DNA of 64,000 nucleotides from Zobellia laminariae (lineage in GTDB: Bacteria > Bacteroidota > Bacteroidia > Flavobacteriales > Flavobacteriaceae). Of the stretch, positions 1 to 8,782 are shown piece after piece; position 1 is the stretch's first letter, and every line of letters starts with the position of its first letter. A program made the position numbers and the translations under genes. The notes below the pieces were generated by a model. That model had not been told where the DNA came from. It searched no databases and was given only the letters and a program-made list of their open reading frames with translations. The stretch covers positions 999,130 through 1,063,129 of the forward strand of contig NZ_RCNS01000003.1 of the NCBI RefSeq assembly GCF_009725995.1, written 5' to 3'.

Positions 1-49
1 TGCGGGCTATCAGCTTACCGAAAAGGTAATTGAATATGAATTAAAATAA
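1..49 (+). CDS. C-terminal end of an unknown gene (partial)
   Basis: The frame starting at base 2 is open from the left edge and ends with TAA at 47-49. The visible tail reads AGYQLTEKVIEYELK. It is followed 15 bases later by a strong hairpin with a T-run, as expected at the end of a transcription unit. Too little is visible to name a family. Confidence 0.5.
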   Translation, partial: AGYQLTEKVIEYELK

Positions 50-64
50 AAATCTTAAAAAAGT

Positions 65-94
65 AAAAGTCCGGGATACCAAACCCGGACTTTT
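65..94 (+). terminator. Intrinsic terminator after the first gene
   Basis: An 11-bp perfect stem (AAAAGTCCGGG at 65-75, CCCGGACTTTT at 84-94) with an 8-base loop. The arms supply a T-run in both directions. It lies 15 bases after the stop of the upstream plus-strand gene. It is followed by a C/A-rich tract with CAACCTAAAC at 113-122, a motif also seen beside two other hairpins in this window. Confidence 0.75.
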
Positions 95-239
95 CATCAA
101 AATCAAAAAAACCAACCTAAACACATGAAATCGTTTAAGAAATAAACTTTTTCATAACATTTTTACTAATAACACTCTACTTGCCAAATACCCTACCCCT
201 TTTTAAAAGTTTTTTCTACTTTTATTAAAAAGCACATAA

Positions 240-785
240 ATGACTTCTACTTTTTGGGATGAAACCCTAGCCGAAATAAAGAAAGGAATAACTGAAAGAG
301 GGCATCCGTTCCGGTTTTTCACACTAGCTACTATAGATCAATTAGGTGCGCCAAGCCAACGTACTGTAGTATTTAGACACTTTAATGATAATTTAAGTCT
401 GGTGTTTTATACGGATGAGCGTTCACAAAAAGTTCAGGAAATAGGCAAAACCAGAGCTATTAGCCTACTATTTTATCATCCTGAAAATCTTTTACAGATT
501 ACCATAAAAGGTAAAGCGTCCGTAATTACAGATCTTGAAGTATTAAGAGAATATTGGAGTGCCGTGCCGGACGGCAACAAAAAAGATTACACCACCCATA
601 TAGCATCCGGAAGTACCATGAAAAACCCTGATGCTTTGGAATATTTAAATGGAGACCATCATTTCTGCGCCATACAAATTGAACCCAATAGCATTGAGTA
701 CCTTGAATTGAAGCGTCCCAACCATATTAGGGTACTTTTTACTAAAGTCAATACATCTTGGGAAGGTAAGTTTTTAGCTCCTTAG
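240..785 (+). CDS. Pyridoxamine-phosphate-oxidase-family flavoprotein
   Basis: A 181-residue protein of the split-barrel FMN-binding superfamily. The N-terminal half carries the pattern of the Pyridox_oxase_2 group: HPFRFFTLATID, then QRTVVFR, then FYTDERSQKVQEI, which in relatives form the FMN-binding barrel. The C-terminal part (about 95-175) is the weakly conserved dimer-side extension. Family members are usually annotated only as pyridoxamine 5'-phosphate oxidase family, and true PNP oxidase activity is not implied because the classical PdxH C-terminal substrate motif is not evident. It converges on bshC with only 10 bases between the stop codons. The upstream region holds TACTTTTA, a 7/8 match to the Bacteroidetes -7 box. 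Confidence 0.8.
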   Translation: MTSTFWDETLAEIKKGITERGHPFRFFTLATIDQLGAPSQRTVVFRHFNDNLSLVFYTDERSQKVQEIGKTRAISLLFYHPENLLQITIKGKASVITDLEVLREYWSAVPDGNKKDYTTHIASGSTMKNPDALEYLNGDHHFCAIQIEPNSIEYLELKRPNHIRVLFTKVNTSWEGKFLAP

Positions 786-795
786 AAGCCCACTA

Positions 796-2397
796 CTACA
801 TTCTTACAATTGTGAATTCTTGCTGTAACGGTTTTAAAGTATCTAAAAGCATTGGCACCAAATTTTCTCCTAACTCTAAATATAGTTCCGAGAAGTTTAC
901 GTTACGCTCTTGGAGTGATTTATTTGGAAAAAGTTCGTTCTGAATTTCGGTCATGCGCAACACATGGTCCTTAAGCTTGCGTTTTTGAGCCTGTAGCAGT
1001 CTTTTTTCTAGATTATCTAGACCTTTCATTTGCTTTACCTCTTGTGCCTTAACAGCTCCTAAGAAAGAAGCATCAGTCTGTTCCGCCAATTCATACATGG
1101 TTTTGAACTGCTCTTCTAACTGTTGTTTTTGAGGTGTAAAGTCAATATCTATATTAGATATCTCTCTTATCTTTTTATTGATGAAACTACTTTGTTTTAA
1201 AAAGAGGTCTTCTACAGAAAGGTTCATTTTAGCTAACTTTTCCGTTTGCTTTTCAGTAACCACCAATGCAGAATTTCTAAGCAACAAAACAGGAAAAGGC
1301 ACTTGCATAGCCTCAAACATAGTTTTAAGCTCTAACCAATATGCTATTTCTCCACCTCCACCTATATAACATAGATTAGGCAAGATAATTTCTTGGTATA
1401 AAGGTCTCGCGATTACGTTAGGTGAAAACCGCTCAGGATATGCTTTTAATTCTCTTTGTAATTCTTCTTTCGTAAAACGAATATCAGTGTCGTTTATGAA
1501 GTATGTACCATTTTGCTCCACTATTCGTTCGCGAAGTCCATTTTTCAGGTAAAAATAATTGATTTCACGTGGGTTTACCTGAACATTGTATTTCTGATCC
1601 AAAGCTTCGAATTCTGCTATGGTTTCAGAAACTTTTTGATATGCTAATTGGTCAAAAATATCTTTCTGAGCATAAGGAACTAAAAGGTTTTTTAAATTCC
1701 TGTCATCTCCATCAACAATAACCAAACCTTCCTTACCAAAAAGCTCATTTGCCAAATAACGTGTAGCATCCGCTAAATTAGTATGTTCTAAATATGCTTT
1801 CTTAAATAGCTCTTTTAGAGCAATGGCGTTTGTACTGTTTCCAATTTGATTTGAAAATGCCTCGAAAATCTCATCCAGACCTTTTGTATCTAAATGACCT
1901 ACGGCTCCAGATGCCGTTCTGTTCCACTTTAGTTTTTTACCTCTAAAATTAAAGTAGTTGATTTCCTCAAAATCATGATCCTCAGTAGCCATCCAATATA
2001 TAGGTACAAAATTGTATTTTGGATGTGCCTTTTTAAGTTCTTTAGTAAGATTGATAGTGGAAACTATCTTATATAAAAAGTAAAGTGGACCCGTAAAAAG
2101 ATTCAGTTGATGCCCCGTTACTACAGTAAACGTGATTGGCTCTTTTAATTTCCTAAGGTGCGTCTGAGTTTCATTAGTAACATTAAAACCCTTGTATTGT
2201 TTCTGTAATGCTTCATAAAGAACTTCTCTGTTTGCATCAGGGAAACTTGTAGCTTTTTCAGCTATTTGGGCTTCAAAATTCTTAAGGTTTGGAAACCGGT
2301 TATAAAAGTTACGTACCTGCGGTTCTTCAGCAAGATAATCGCAAATAAATTCTGAAAAATAGCCGGTTTTGTAAAAAGGTAAACAATCAATCTCCAT
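796..2397 (-). CDS. bshC: Bacillithiol biosynthesis cysteine-adding enzyme BshC
   Basis: A 533-residue protein, the usual BshC length. It carries the family's hallmark segments: TVVTGHQLNLFTGPLYFLYK near residue 95, YWMATEDHDFEEI near 135 and the LCYIGGGGEIAYWLELK segment near 345. In the known pathway BshC adds cysteine to glucosaminyl-malate, the last step of bacillithiol synthesis, a cytosolic thiol used by Bacteroidetes and Firmicutes in place of glutathione. The C-terminal third is rich in K, E and Q and looks coiled-coil, as in BshC dimers. bshA and bshB are not in the window. The start is ATG at 2397, with 151 bases to the divergent M14 gene. Confidence 0.93.
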   Translation of the reverse strand: MEIDCLPFYKTGYFSEFICDYLAEEPQVRNFYNRFPNLKNFEAQIAEKATSFPDANREVLYEALQKQYKGFNVTNETQTHLRKLKEPITFTVVTGHQLNLFTGPLYFLYKIVSTINLTKELKKAHPKYNFVPIYWMATEDHDFEEINYFNFRGKKLKWNRTASGAVGHLDTKGLDEIFEAFSNQIGNSTNAIALKELFKKAYLEHTNLADATRYLANELFGKEGLVIVDGDDRNLKNLLVPYAQKDIFDQLAYQKVSETIAEFEALDQKYNVQVNPREINYFYLKNGLRERIVEQNGTYFINDTDIRFTKEELQRELKAYPERFSPNVIARPLYQEIILPNLCYIGGGGEIAYWLELKTMFEAMQVPFPVLLLRNSALVVTEKQTEKLAKMNLSVEDLFLKQSSFINKKIREISNIDIDFTPQKQQLEEQFKTMYELAEQTDASFLGAVKAQEVKQMKGLDNLEKRLLQAQKRKLKDHVLRMTEIQNELFPNKSLQERNVNFSELYLELGENLVPMLLDTLKPLQQEFTIVRM

Positions 2398-2513
2398 AAG
2401 GGTGTAAATATAAAACTCTTCGCCAATGCGACTTCCTAAAAATACGTTAATTACTTTAACCTATTTTTCATACCGCTAGTAGTAAATCCAATCCTTTATT
2501 AATCAATATTCAT

Positions 2514-2521
2514 TAAATTTG
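2514..2521 (+). promoter_or_regulatory. -7 box for the M14 carboxypeptidase gene
   Basis: TAAATTTG is an exact match to the Bacteroidetes -7 element TAnnTTTG and lies 27 bases before the ATG at 2549. I see no clear TTTG -33 element at the usual distance. Confidence 0.5.
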
Positions 2522-2548
2522 ATAATATCCTAAGGAAATATCCTACGT

Positions 2549-5014
2549 ATGAAGTTTCTATTATCCTTTCTTATTTTTTCCATCAGCTTAATCGTAAATG
2601 CACAAGATTTAAAGTCGCCCTCAGAATTTTTGGGTTACGAACTTGGCACACAATTTACTAGACACCATCGTGTAGTAGATTATTATGAATATTTGGCTAA
2701 GACTGAATTTACCCGAGTACAACTAGAAAATTATGGCGAAACCAACGAAGGAAGACCCTTGTTTCTGGCCTATATATCCTCTTCGGAAAACATAAAAAAT
2801 CTAGACAACATACAACAAGAACACCTTAAAAATACCGAAGGCCAAGGCAATCCTACCACTGCTATCGTATGGATGAGTTACAACGTACATGGTAATGAAA
2901 GCGTAAGCACGGAAGCTTCCATGAAAACGGTTTACGAACTTCTAACCAACAAATCTGAATACCTAAAGAACACCGTAGTTATTATTGACCCTTGTATGAA
3001 TCCTGATGGACGTGAGCGCTATGTAAACTGGTACTATCAATTTAAAAACTCACCTAATACAATAGACCCAAATAGCAAGGAGCATCACGAACCTTGGTTA
3101 AACGGAAGAGCCAATCATTATATGTTTGACTTAAACCGAGATTGGGCATGGCTTACACAAGCAGAGAGTCAACAACGTATAAAGTTCTACAACAAATGGC
3201 TGCCCCATGTACATGTAGATTTTCATGAACAGGGGGTTGACAATCCCTATTATTTTGCTCCTGCGGCAGAACCTTTCCACGAGGTAATAACTGATTTTCA
3301 ACGAGAGTTCCAGACTACTGTAGGGAAGAACCACGCCAAATACTTTGATGCCAACGGATGGTTTTATTTCACAAAAGAAGTTTTTGATTTGCTCTATCCT
3401 AGTTATGGAGATACTTATCCTACCTACAACGGTAGTATTGGAATGACCTATGAACAAGGCGGTAGCGGACGTGCCGGTTTGGCCGTAACAACCAGTTTGG
3501 GAGATACGCTCACCTTAAAAGACAGGGTTCTACATCATCATACCACTGGTCTCTCTACCCTAGAAATAGCATCGCAAAATGCATTACAATTAAACCAGGA
3601 GTTCAAAAAATTTTATCAGCCAAAAAACTACAAGTATAAAAGCTATATATTAAATGGCAATCCTGATAAGTTAACTGCGCTGACCAAACTATTGGAACAA
3701 CATGAAATTGAATACGGTTGGGCAACAGGCAAAACCGCTAAAGGCTTAAATTATAATACAGGTAAAAACAGCCCCATAAAAACATCTAAAAATACCTTAG
3801 TAATAGGTACGGACCAGAAAAAATCAACGCTTGTAAAAGTTCTGTTCGAACCCAGTACAAAGCTTAGCGACTCACTTACTTACGATATTACCGCTTGGTC
3901 CCTACCCTATGCATATGGACTAGAAGCTGTAGCTTCTGAAACCAAAGTAAATGCTAGTTTAGATGCAAACAAAACTGCATCTCCCGTTCCTGAGAACTCA
4001 AACATAAACAAAGAGACCTACGCTTTTATAGCAGAATGGAACAGCTTTAGCGATGCTCAATTTTTAGCGGAGCTCCTTAATAATAATATTAAAATAAGAC
4101 ATGCTAAAAAACCTTTTGGACTAGACGGGAAACAATATGAACGAGGTTCGCTCATTATTACCAAGGCAGACAATAAAAGTAATCCCGATTTCTTAAGCAC
4201 ACTATCTGCTGTAGCCACCAAACATGCAAAGAAGCTAAAAGCTACATTAACCGGTTTTGTTGACGATGGCAAAGATTTTGGTTCCGATTCTGTACAACCG
4301 CTAAAGCAAGTTAAAGTTGCACTACTTTCAGGAAAGCCTACCTCTACTTTAAATTTTGGTGAGATCTGGCATTTTTTCGAGCAGCAATTACAGTACCCTG
4401 TTACTATTCTTGATACCGATTATTTTAAGAACATAAATCTTTCTGAGTACGATATTCTAATTTTACCAGATGGAAACAATTACACCAAGTTCTTTAGTAC
4501 CCGTAGAATGGATGAGCTGAAAGATTGGATTAATGACGGAGGAAATTTAATAGCACTGGGCGGAGCTTTAAAAGCACTTTCTAAAGAAGAGAAATTTAAA
4601 TTGAAACCAAAAGAAACGGACAAAGACAGTATAGCTTTGGTTCCTATTTACGATCATAACGAACGTGATCAGATAAGAAATGAAATTACAGGTGCTATAT
4701 TCAAAACTAAAGTAGATCACACCCACCCATTAGCCTACGGATACGCCGACTCTTATTTTAGTCTAAAATTAGGAGGTGACGCATACAATTACCTAGACAA
4801 GGGTACCGTGGTGTATCTTGATTCAGAAAGTACCACACCAGCAGCTGGTTTTGCAGGTAGTGAAGCTCAAGATAAAATTGGAGAAACCTTGGTTTTTGGT
4901 GTTGAAGAATATGGTAATGGCCAGTTGATCTATTTTGTAGACAATCCTTTGTTTAGAGGGTTTTGGGAGAATGGAAAATTATTCTTTGCCAATGCTCTTT
5001 TTATGGTCGATTAA
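2549..5014 (+). CDS. Secreted M14-family zinc carboxypeptidase with GATase-like tail
   Basis: An 821-residue exported protein. Residues 1-18 form a signal peptide ending at VNA/Q. The M14 domain (about 25-345) has the zinc motif HGNE with H114 and E117, a later zinc His in DFHE (about H226), the NPDGRERYVN substrate segment near 151-160 and the catalytic Glu in MTYEQGG (E302). It should remove C-terminal residues from peptides in the periplasm or outside the cell. Residues about 590-700 (VALLSGKP..., LPDGNNYTKFF, WINDGGNLIALGG) resemble a class I glutamine-amidotransferase-like fold without an obvious catalytic Cys. Such fusions are known in Bacteroidetes M14 proteins. There is no T9SS sorting tail. 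It is preceded by a -7 box and appears monocistronic. Confidence 0.88.
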   Translation: MKFLLSFLIFSISLIVNAQDLKSPSEFLGYELGTQFTRHHRVVDYYEYLAKTEFTRVQLENYGETNEGRPLFLAYISSSENIKNLDNIQQEHLKNTEGQGNPTTAIVWMSYNVHGNESVSTEASMKTVYELLTNKSEYLKNTVVIIDPCMNPDGRERYVNWYYQFKNSPNTIDPNSKEHHEPWLNGRANHYMFDLNRDWAWLTQAESQQRIKFYNKWLPHVHVDFHEQGVDNPYYFAPAAEPFHEVITDFQREFQTTVGKNHAKYFDANGWFYFTKEVFDLLYPSYGDTYPTYNGSIGMTYEQGGSGRAGLAVTTSLGDTLTLKDRVLHHHTTGLSTLEIASQNALQLNQEFKKFYQPKNYKYKSYILNGNPDKLTALTKLLEQHEIEYGWATGKTAKGLNYNTGKNSPIKTSKNTLVIGTDQKKSTLVKVLFEPSTKLSDSLTYDITAWSLPYAYGLEAVASETKVNASLDANKTASPVPENSNINKETYAFIAEWNSFSDAQFLAELLNNNIKIRHAKKPFGLDGKQYERGSLIITKADNKSNPDFLSTLSAVATKHAKKLKATLTGFVDDGKDFGSDSVQPLKQVKVALLSGKPTSTLNFGEIWHFFEQQLQYPVTILDTDYFKNINLSEYDILILPDGNNYTKFFSTRRMDELKDWINDGGNLIALGGALKALSKEEKFKLKPKETDKDSIALVPIYDHNERDQIRNEITGAIFKTKVDHTHPLAYGYADSYFSLKLGGDAYNYLDKGTVVYLDSESTTPAAGFAGSEAQDKIGETLVFGVEEYGNGQLIYFVDNPLFRGFWENGKLFFANALFMVD

Positions 5015-5116
5015 TTTGAAAGCATAAACTTTAAACATCTTTTATTGACTAAAGAGATTACCACTTCTTGTTCTATTTTTTAAATTGAAGTAAGTCTTAC
5101 GCCCCTGACAAACACA

Positions 5117-5124
5117 TATCTTTG
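5117..5124 (+). promoter_or_regulatory. -7 box for the MBL-fold hydrolase gene
   Basis: TATCTTTG matches TAnnTTTG exactly. It overlaps an in-frame GTG at 5124, so transcription should begin after that codon. This argues for the ATG at 5148 as the true start of the gene. Confidence 0.6.
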
Positions 5125-5147
5125 TGTCCTTAAGGTATACTTTTCAA

Positions 5148-6188
5148 ATGAAAAACTTTAAAAAACAATTTGGGGGCAAATTAACGGATTCGCTAACCGA
5201 CCGTTACAACCAATCTGAAAACTGGAAAGACGGTAAATTTCTTAATCTTGAAGAAACTAGCATGTCTATCAACTTTTGGGAGATTCCTAAACTTTTATAT
5301 AAACAGTTTAGTGATAAGGAAAAAAGAGAGCCGGCAAAACCGTTGCCTATTATTCCCTTAGACAAGACAGCCTTCCTATTAGATGACACCAACTTTAAAT
5401 ACATCTGGTACGGGCATTCGGTTTTACTAATGCGAATGAATGCAAAGACCATTTTAATAGATCCAATGTTGGGACCTAATGCATCGCCTATAGCGCCTTT
5501 TAAGACTAAACGCTTTTCCGAAGACACGCTGAATCTAATTGATGATTTTCCTGAAATAGACCTTATGTTACTGAGTCATGACCATTATGACCACCTTGAT
5601 TATGACAGTATTCAAAAATTAAAAAATAAAACCAAAGAATATTATGTTGCTTTGGGTGTTAAACGCCACCTAGTAGCCTGGGGCATAAACCCTGAAATAA
5701 TTACGGAATTTGACTGGTGGAACGACGCTACATTTATGGACATCAAAATTACCTTCACTCCCAGCCGCCATTTTTCCGGTAGAGGGTTGACCGACAGGTC
5801 CAAATCACTTTGGGGCGGATGGACGTTCAAAACTGAAAATCAAAATATTTGGTTTAGTGGTGATAGCGGTTATGGCACTCATTTTAAAGAAATTGGTGAA
5901 AAATTAGGCCCTTTTGATTTTGCGTTTATGGAAAACGGACAGTATAATGAGAAGTGGCACCAGATACATATGTTTCCTGAAGAAAGTATTCAAGCGGCAC
6001 TAGAAGCAAAAGTCAAGAAGGTAATGCCGGTACATTGGGCGGGCTTTGCTCTGGCACAACACGATTGGACAGAACCCGCAGACAGATTCCAAGAAGCTGC
6101 AACTAAAAACAATCTAGATGTTTCTTTTCCTAAATTGGGAGAAATCTGTTCTATAGAAGACCTAAATGACAACGCATGGTGGTCATAA
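5148..6188 (+). CDS. MBL-fold metal-dependent hydrolase (UlaG / NAPE-PLD-like)
   Basis: A 346-residue cytosolic protein of the metallo-beta-lactamase fold. The metal-binding motif HDHYDH (in LMLLSHDHYDHLDYDS) lies near residue 145. Further ligands are expected at TPSRHFSGRG, at FSGDSGYGTHF and at the late His in MPVHWAGFALAQHDW. The overall pattern follows the UlaG-like branch that includes N-acyl-phosphatidylethanolamine phospholipase D, so a phosphodiester or lactone substrate is possible, but I cannot name it. I prefer ATG 5148 over GTG 5124 because the promoter box overlaps the GTG. It has no signal peptide and no operon partner. Confidence 0.82.
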   Translation: MKNFKKQFGGKLTDSLTDRYNQSENWKDGKFLNLEETSMSINFWEIPKLLYKQFSDKEKREPAKPLPIIPLDKTAFLLDDTNFKYIWYGHSVLLMRMNAKTILIDPMLGPNASPIAPFKTKRFSEDTLNLIDDFPEIDLMLLSHDHYDHLDYDSIQKLKNKTKEYYVALGVKRHLVAWGINPEIITEFDWWNDATFMDIKITFTPSRHFSGRGLTDRSKSLWGGWTFKTENQNIWFSGDSGYGTHFKEIGEKLGPFDFAFMENGQYNEKWHQIHMFPEESIQAALEAKVKKVMPVHWAGFALAQHDWTEPADRFQEAATKNNLDVSFPKLGEICSIEDLNDNAWWS

Positions 6189-6249
6189 AAAAATATGGAT
6201 TGTGCTTATTCTAAATTGAAAAGAGGTCTAAATTGTATAATACCAAGTA

Positions 6250-6858
6250 TTAATATAAGATTGTGAAGTAGCCGTAAAAACATACGCCTAGACCTATAAA
6301 CGCAACGCCTACCATAAAGGCCGTAAAAACCTCTTGCATCCTACGGTTTTCATCTATAATAAGACCTAGAACCCCAAATAGAATACCTATTTGAAGAAAC
6401 AAAATACCAATATCTATTTGTGATACCAACTTCCTATTAGCAAGACCAATGTCCTCCCAAGTTCGTAACCCAACGATCTGTCCCATTTCGCCATCAAGAT
6501 CTTGTGACCAAGAAGCACGGGGAATATTATCAGATCCTAACAAAATTTCCGTCTTTTCCTCATCATATTTTCGGATGAGATCTTCGGTCATATGTATTCT
6601 AAAATCTAATTGCTCCAACTTATCCTCCGCCACTAAACCTGTGCCACGTAAAGATTCTAAATAATCTCGTTGGTTTTCTTTTAAAATTTGTTTTATACTT
6701 TTAGCATTGTACCAGCTAGAATAGCTCACATGCTTATAATTGGCATTTGCGATTTTCTCTTCTAACTTACTATTGACTACTTTCATAACAGCCAACAATG
6801 CGACGAGAATTATAATTATCGCTCCTCCCCTGTTTTCTATTTTACTACTTTTAGGCAT
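6250..6858 (-). CDS. DUF4337-like membrane protein
   Basis: A 202-residue protein with one membrane segment near the N-terminus (GAIIIILVALLAVMKVV, about 12-27), a mostly polar middle of about 125 residues, and two C-terminal membrane segments (about 152-166 and 178-199). The SSWYNAKSIKQILKEN segment at about 46-61 and the paired C-terminal helices resemble the DUF4337 family, whose function is unknown. The middle part is helical and should sit in one compartment between the membrane anchors. It is convergent with the MBL gene and divergent from the GNAT gene. Assignment to DUF4337 is from memory of the family and is moderately sure. Confidence 0.65.
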   Translation of the reverse strand: MPKSSKIENRGGAIIIILVALLAVMKVVNSKLEEKIANANYKHVSYSSWYNAKSIKQILKENQRDYLESLRGTGLVAEDKLEQLDFRIHMTEDLIRKYDEEKTEILLGSDNIPRASWSQDLDGEMGQIVGLRTWEDIGLANRKLVSQIDIGILFLQIGILFGVLGLIIDENRRMQEVFTAFMVGVAFIGLGVCFYGYFTILY

Positions 6859-7070
6859 TACTTTGTATTAAGACTGATTTGGTTTCGGTCGAGATTAGAC
6901 TCCTAAAAGACTAGTCCCATTTATTATACGTAAAAAATCTCATAAAAGTTGGCGCACAAAAACTATACCTCTGTCTTTTTTGAAAACTTCGCTATTTTGA
7001 GGAAAAATCTAATGTAATAGATTTAAAACCTTACAAAAATTAACAGTCTATACTTACTAAATTCCATTTG

Positions 7071-7586
7071 ATGATTTTTGAAACCGAAAGATTGGAACTA
7101 AGACCTACTTCAGAAAAAGATGCAGACTTTATCTACAAGCTATTCAATACTCCGGATTGGATAGAATACATTGGCGATAGAAATATTCATAGCATTACCG
7201 AAGCAAGAAACTATATAAAAGCTAAAATGATGACTCAGTTCCAAAGACTAGGGTTTGGCAATTACACTGTAATACGAAAGTCTGATGGAGCTAAAATTGG
7301 CTCTTGTGGCTTATACGACAGAGAAGGGTTAACAAATATTGATATTGGCTTTGCTTTTCTTTCAGAATATGGAAAACAAGGTTATGCTTACGAAGCTGCT
7401 TTTAAATTAAAAGATATGGCTTTTCAACAATTTAGCCTTGATAAGCTTATTGCCATAACCAGAAAAGAAAATTTATCTTCTCAGAAACTTTTAAAAAAAT
7501 TAGGCCTTAACCAAACCGATACAGTTATCCTACCAGGTGAAACTGTAGAATTAGCATTGTATTCAATTAACAAAAGTTCTTCTTAA
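7071..7586 (+). CDS. GNAT-family N-acetyltransferase (RimJ/RimL type)
   Basis: A 171-residue single-domain acetyltransferase. The N-terminus FETERLELRP is typical of Acetyltransf_3 proteins that act on N-terminal amines of ribosomal proteins or small molecules. The IDIGFAFLSEYGKQGYAYEAA segment near 100-120 contains the acetyl-CoA pyrophosphate-binding loop (GKQGYA), and NLSSQKLLKKLGL near 142-154 is the usual C-terminal motif. The substrate is unknown. The ATG at 7071 is chosen over the TTG codon just before it. It stands alone, with 212 bases to the divergent membrane-protein gene. Confidence 0.85.
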   Translation: MIFETERLELRPTSEKDADFIYKLFNTPDWIEYIGDRNIHSITEARNYIKAKMMTQFQRLGFGNYTVIRKSDGAKIGSCGLYDREGLTNIDIGFAFLSEYGKQGYAYEAAFKLKDMAFQQFSLDKLIAITRKENLSSQKLLKKLGLNQTDTVILPGETVELALYSINKSSS

Positions 7587-7654
7587 TTCCTGAGGATTTG
7601 AAAAACAAGGTGTTAAAACTAGCCCAAGACAAAAAATCTTCCATTAATACCTCT

Positions 7655-7662
7655 TAAATTTG
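7655..7662 (+). promoter_or_regulatory. -7 box upstream of the DUF6929-like lipoprotein gene
   Basis: TAAATTTG is an exact TAnnTTTG match, 86 bases before the ATG at 7749. This implies a leader of about 80 bases that contains the inverted repeats at 7683-7724. Confidence 0.5.
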
Positions 7663-7682
7663 CACTCCAAAATCAAAAGCAA

Positions 7683-7724
7683 TTAAATCTTGCCTAAGGC
7701 AACATCTTACAAGACAAGATTTAA
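7683..7724 (+). promoter_or_regulatory. Nested inverted repeats in the leader of the 7749 gene
   Basis: A 10-bp perfect inverted repeat (TTAAATCTTG at 7683-7692 and CAAGATTTAA at 7715-7724) encloses two smaller palindromes: TTGCC-TAA-GGCAA at 7690-7702 and TCTT-AC-AAGA at 7705-7714. The outer and inner stems share bases, so they could form alternative hairpins. It has no obvious T-run. It might be an RNA regulatory structure or a DNA operator, and I recognise neither. Confidence 0.45.
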
Positions 7725-7748
7725 CTCTATATCATAGCTATCGTCCAA

Positions 7749-8681
7749 ATGAAAATTATTCTTTTTTCTCTATTACTGACCCTTGCGACTACCTGTAACC
7801 AAAAACCTATAGAACTTAAGGTTTTAGATACTACATTGCTAAACAACGTTCCCAGTGCTTCAGGTATAACCAAAGCAGGTAATAGTTTTTATGTAGTGGG
7901 CGATGATTCCCCATATTTGTTTGAAGCAACGGGTGATGGTAAAATAGTAAACCAAACAGCCATCTATTCTACCGAGCTTTTAAACGGTAACAGATTGGAC
8001 AAGGTTAAAAAACCAGATTTTGAAGCTTTGGAAACTATTAATACAAATGAAATCCTTGCTTTTGGCTCCGGAGCAAAATCTCCTGAAAGAGATATTTTTC
8101 TTCACATTTTTTTAAAAGATAGCATTACCGTAGAAACTTATCAAATTTCTCAATTCTATAACCACCTAAGAAAACTTGATGCATTAAAGGGCGCACATTT
8201 AAACATAGAGGGCGTGGCGTTGTTCCATGATACCATTTACCTGTTTAACCGAGGAAAAAACATCATCTTTAGTTTTAACTATTTAGACTTGATTGCTTAT
8301 TTAAAGGATACCAAATCTTTTCCTGAACCAAAAACTATAGAATATAAACTACCTACAATAGATGGTTTTCAATCTGGGTTTTCTGGGGCTACTATTTTAG
8401 AAGAAGAGAATCTAGTCATCTTTACCTCTTCCGTAGAAAAAACCGGAAGTGCCTACAGAGACGGAGAAATAGCCGGAAGCTTTATTGGTGTTATTCCCAT
8501 TGTTAACGGTACTTTTTCTAAAAAATATAGTGTTGCCGCTATTCCTACTACAGACGCTCCTCTAAAAGTAGAATCGGTTACGGTAGTAGAAAAAACTACT
8601 GATGGCAAAATAAAACTTGCCTTGGTTACGGATGACGATAAGGGCAACTCGTTGCGATTAAACTGTCTTCTGAAAATATAA
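7749..8681 (+). CDS. DUF6929-like lipoprotein, probable beta-propeller
   Basis: A 310-residue exported protein. The N-terminus (MKIILFSLLLTLATTC) has a lipobox-like end at Cys16, so it is probably a lipoprotein. The body has repeated strand-turn segments such as SASGITKAGNSFYVVGDDSPYLF near 37-59, FEALETI, NIEGVALFHDTIYLFNRGKN near 153-172 and ESVTVVEKTTDGKIKLALVTDDD near the end. This pattern recalls propeller proteins annotated as DUF6929 in Bacteroidetes. Function is unknown. Acidic residues in the loops (GDDSP, TDDDKGN) could bind a metal. It is transcribed from its own promoter with a structured leader and is followed by the ars operon in the same direction. Confidence 0.65.
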   Translation: MKIILFSLLLTLATTCNQKPIELKVLDTTLLNNVPSASGITKAGNSFYVVGDDSPYLFEATGDGKIVNQTAIYSTELLNGNRLDKVKKPDFEALETINTNEILAFGSGAKSPERDIFLHIFLKDSITVETYQISQFYNHLRKLDALKGAHLNIEGVALFHDTIYLFNRGKNIIFSFNYLDLIAYLKDTKSFPEPKTIEYKLPTIDGFQSGFSGATILEEENLVIFTSSVEKTGSAYRDGEIAGSFIGVIPIVNGTFSKKYSVAAIPTTDAPLKVESVTVVEKTTDGKIKLALVTDDDKGNSLRLNCLLKI

Positions 8682-8747
8682 TTTCAATTCATTTTTAGCT
8701 CAAAATTCTGTTAAAATCTGTTCTTTTTCTTTATCGCATAGATATTA

Positions 8748-8763
8748 ATCGTAATATTGCAAT
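8748..8763 (+). promoter_or_regulatory. Candidate ArsR operator upstream of arsR
   Basis: ATCGTAATATTGCAAT is an imperfect palindrome (12 of 16 positions symmetric) 20 bases before the arsR start. It overlaps TAATATTG, a 7/8 match to the -7 box. A close variant, ATCGTAAAATTACAAT, is found at 9130-9145 before the next gene, as expected for binding by the same regulator. Confidence 0.5.
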
Positions 8764-8782
8764 GTACTTATAAAAGAGATGC

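Noticed and set aside
123..145. A tiny plus-strand frame encoding MKSFKK after the first terminator
   Set aside because: It has only six codons, and it lies in the C/A-rich tract after a hairpin. No evidence of translation can be seen.
5124..5147. GTG start giving eight more residues to the MBL-fold protein
   Set aside because: The GTG overlaps the -7 promoter box, so it would not be in the transcript.
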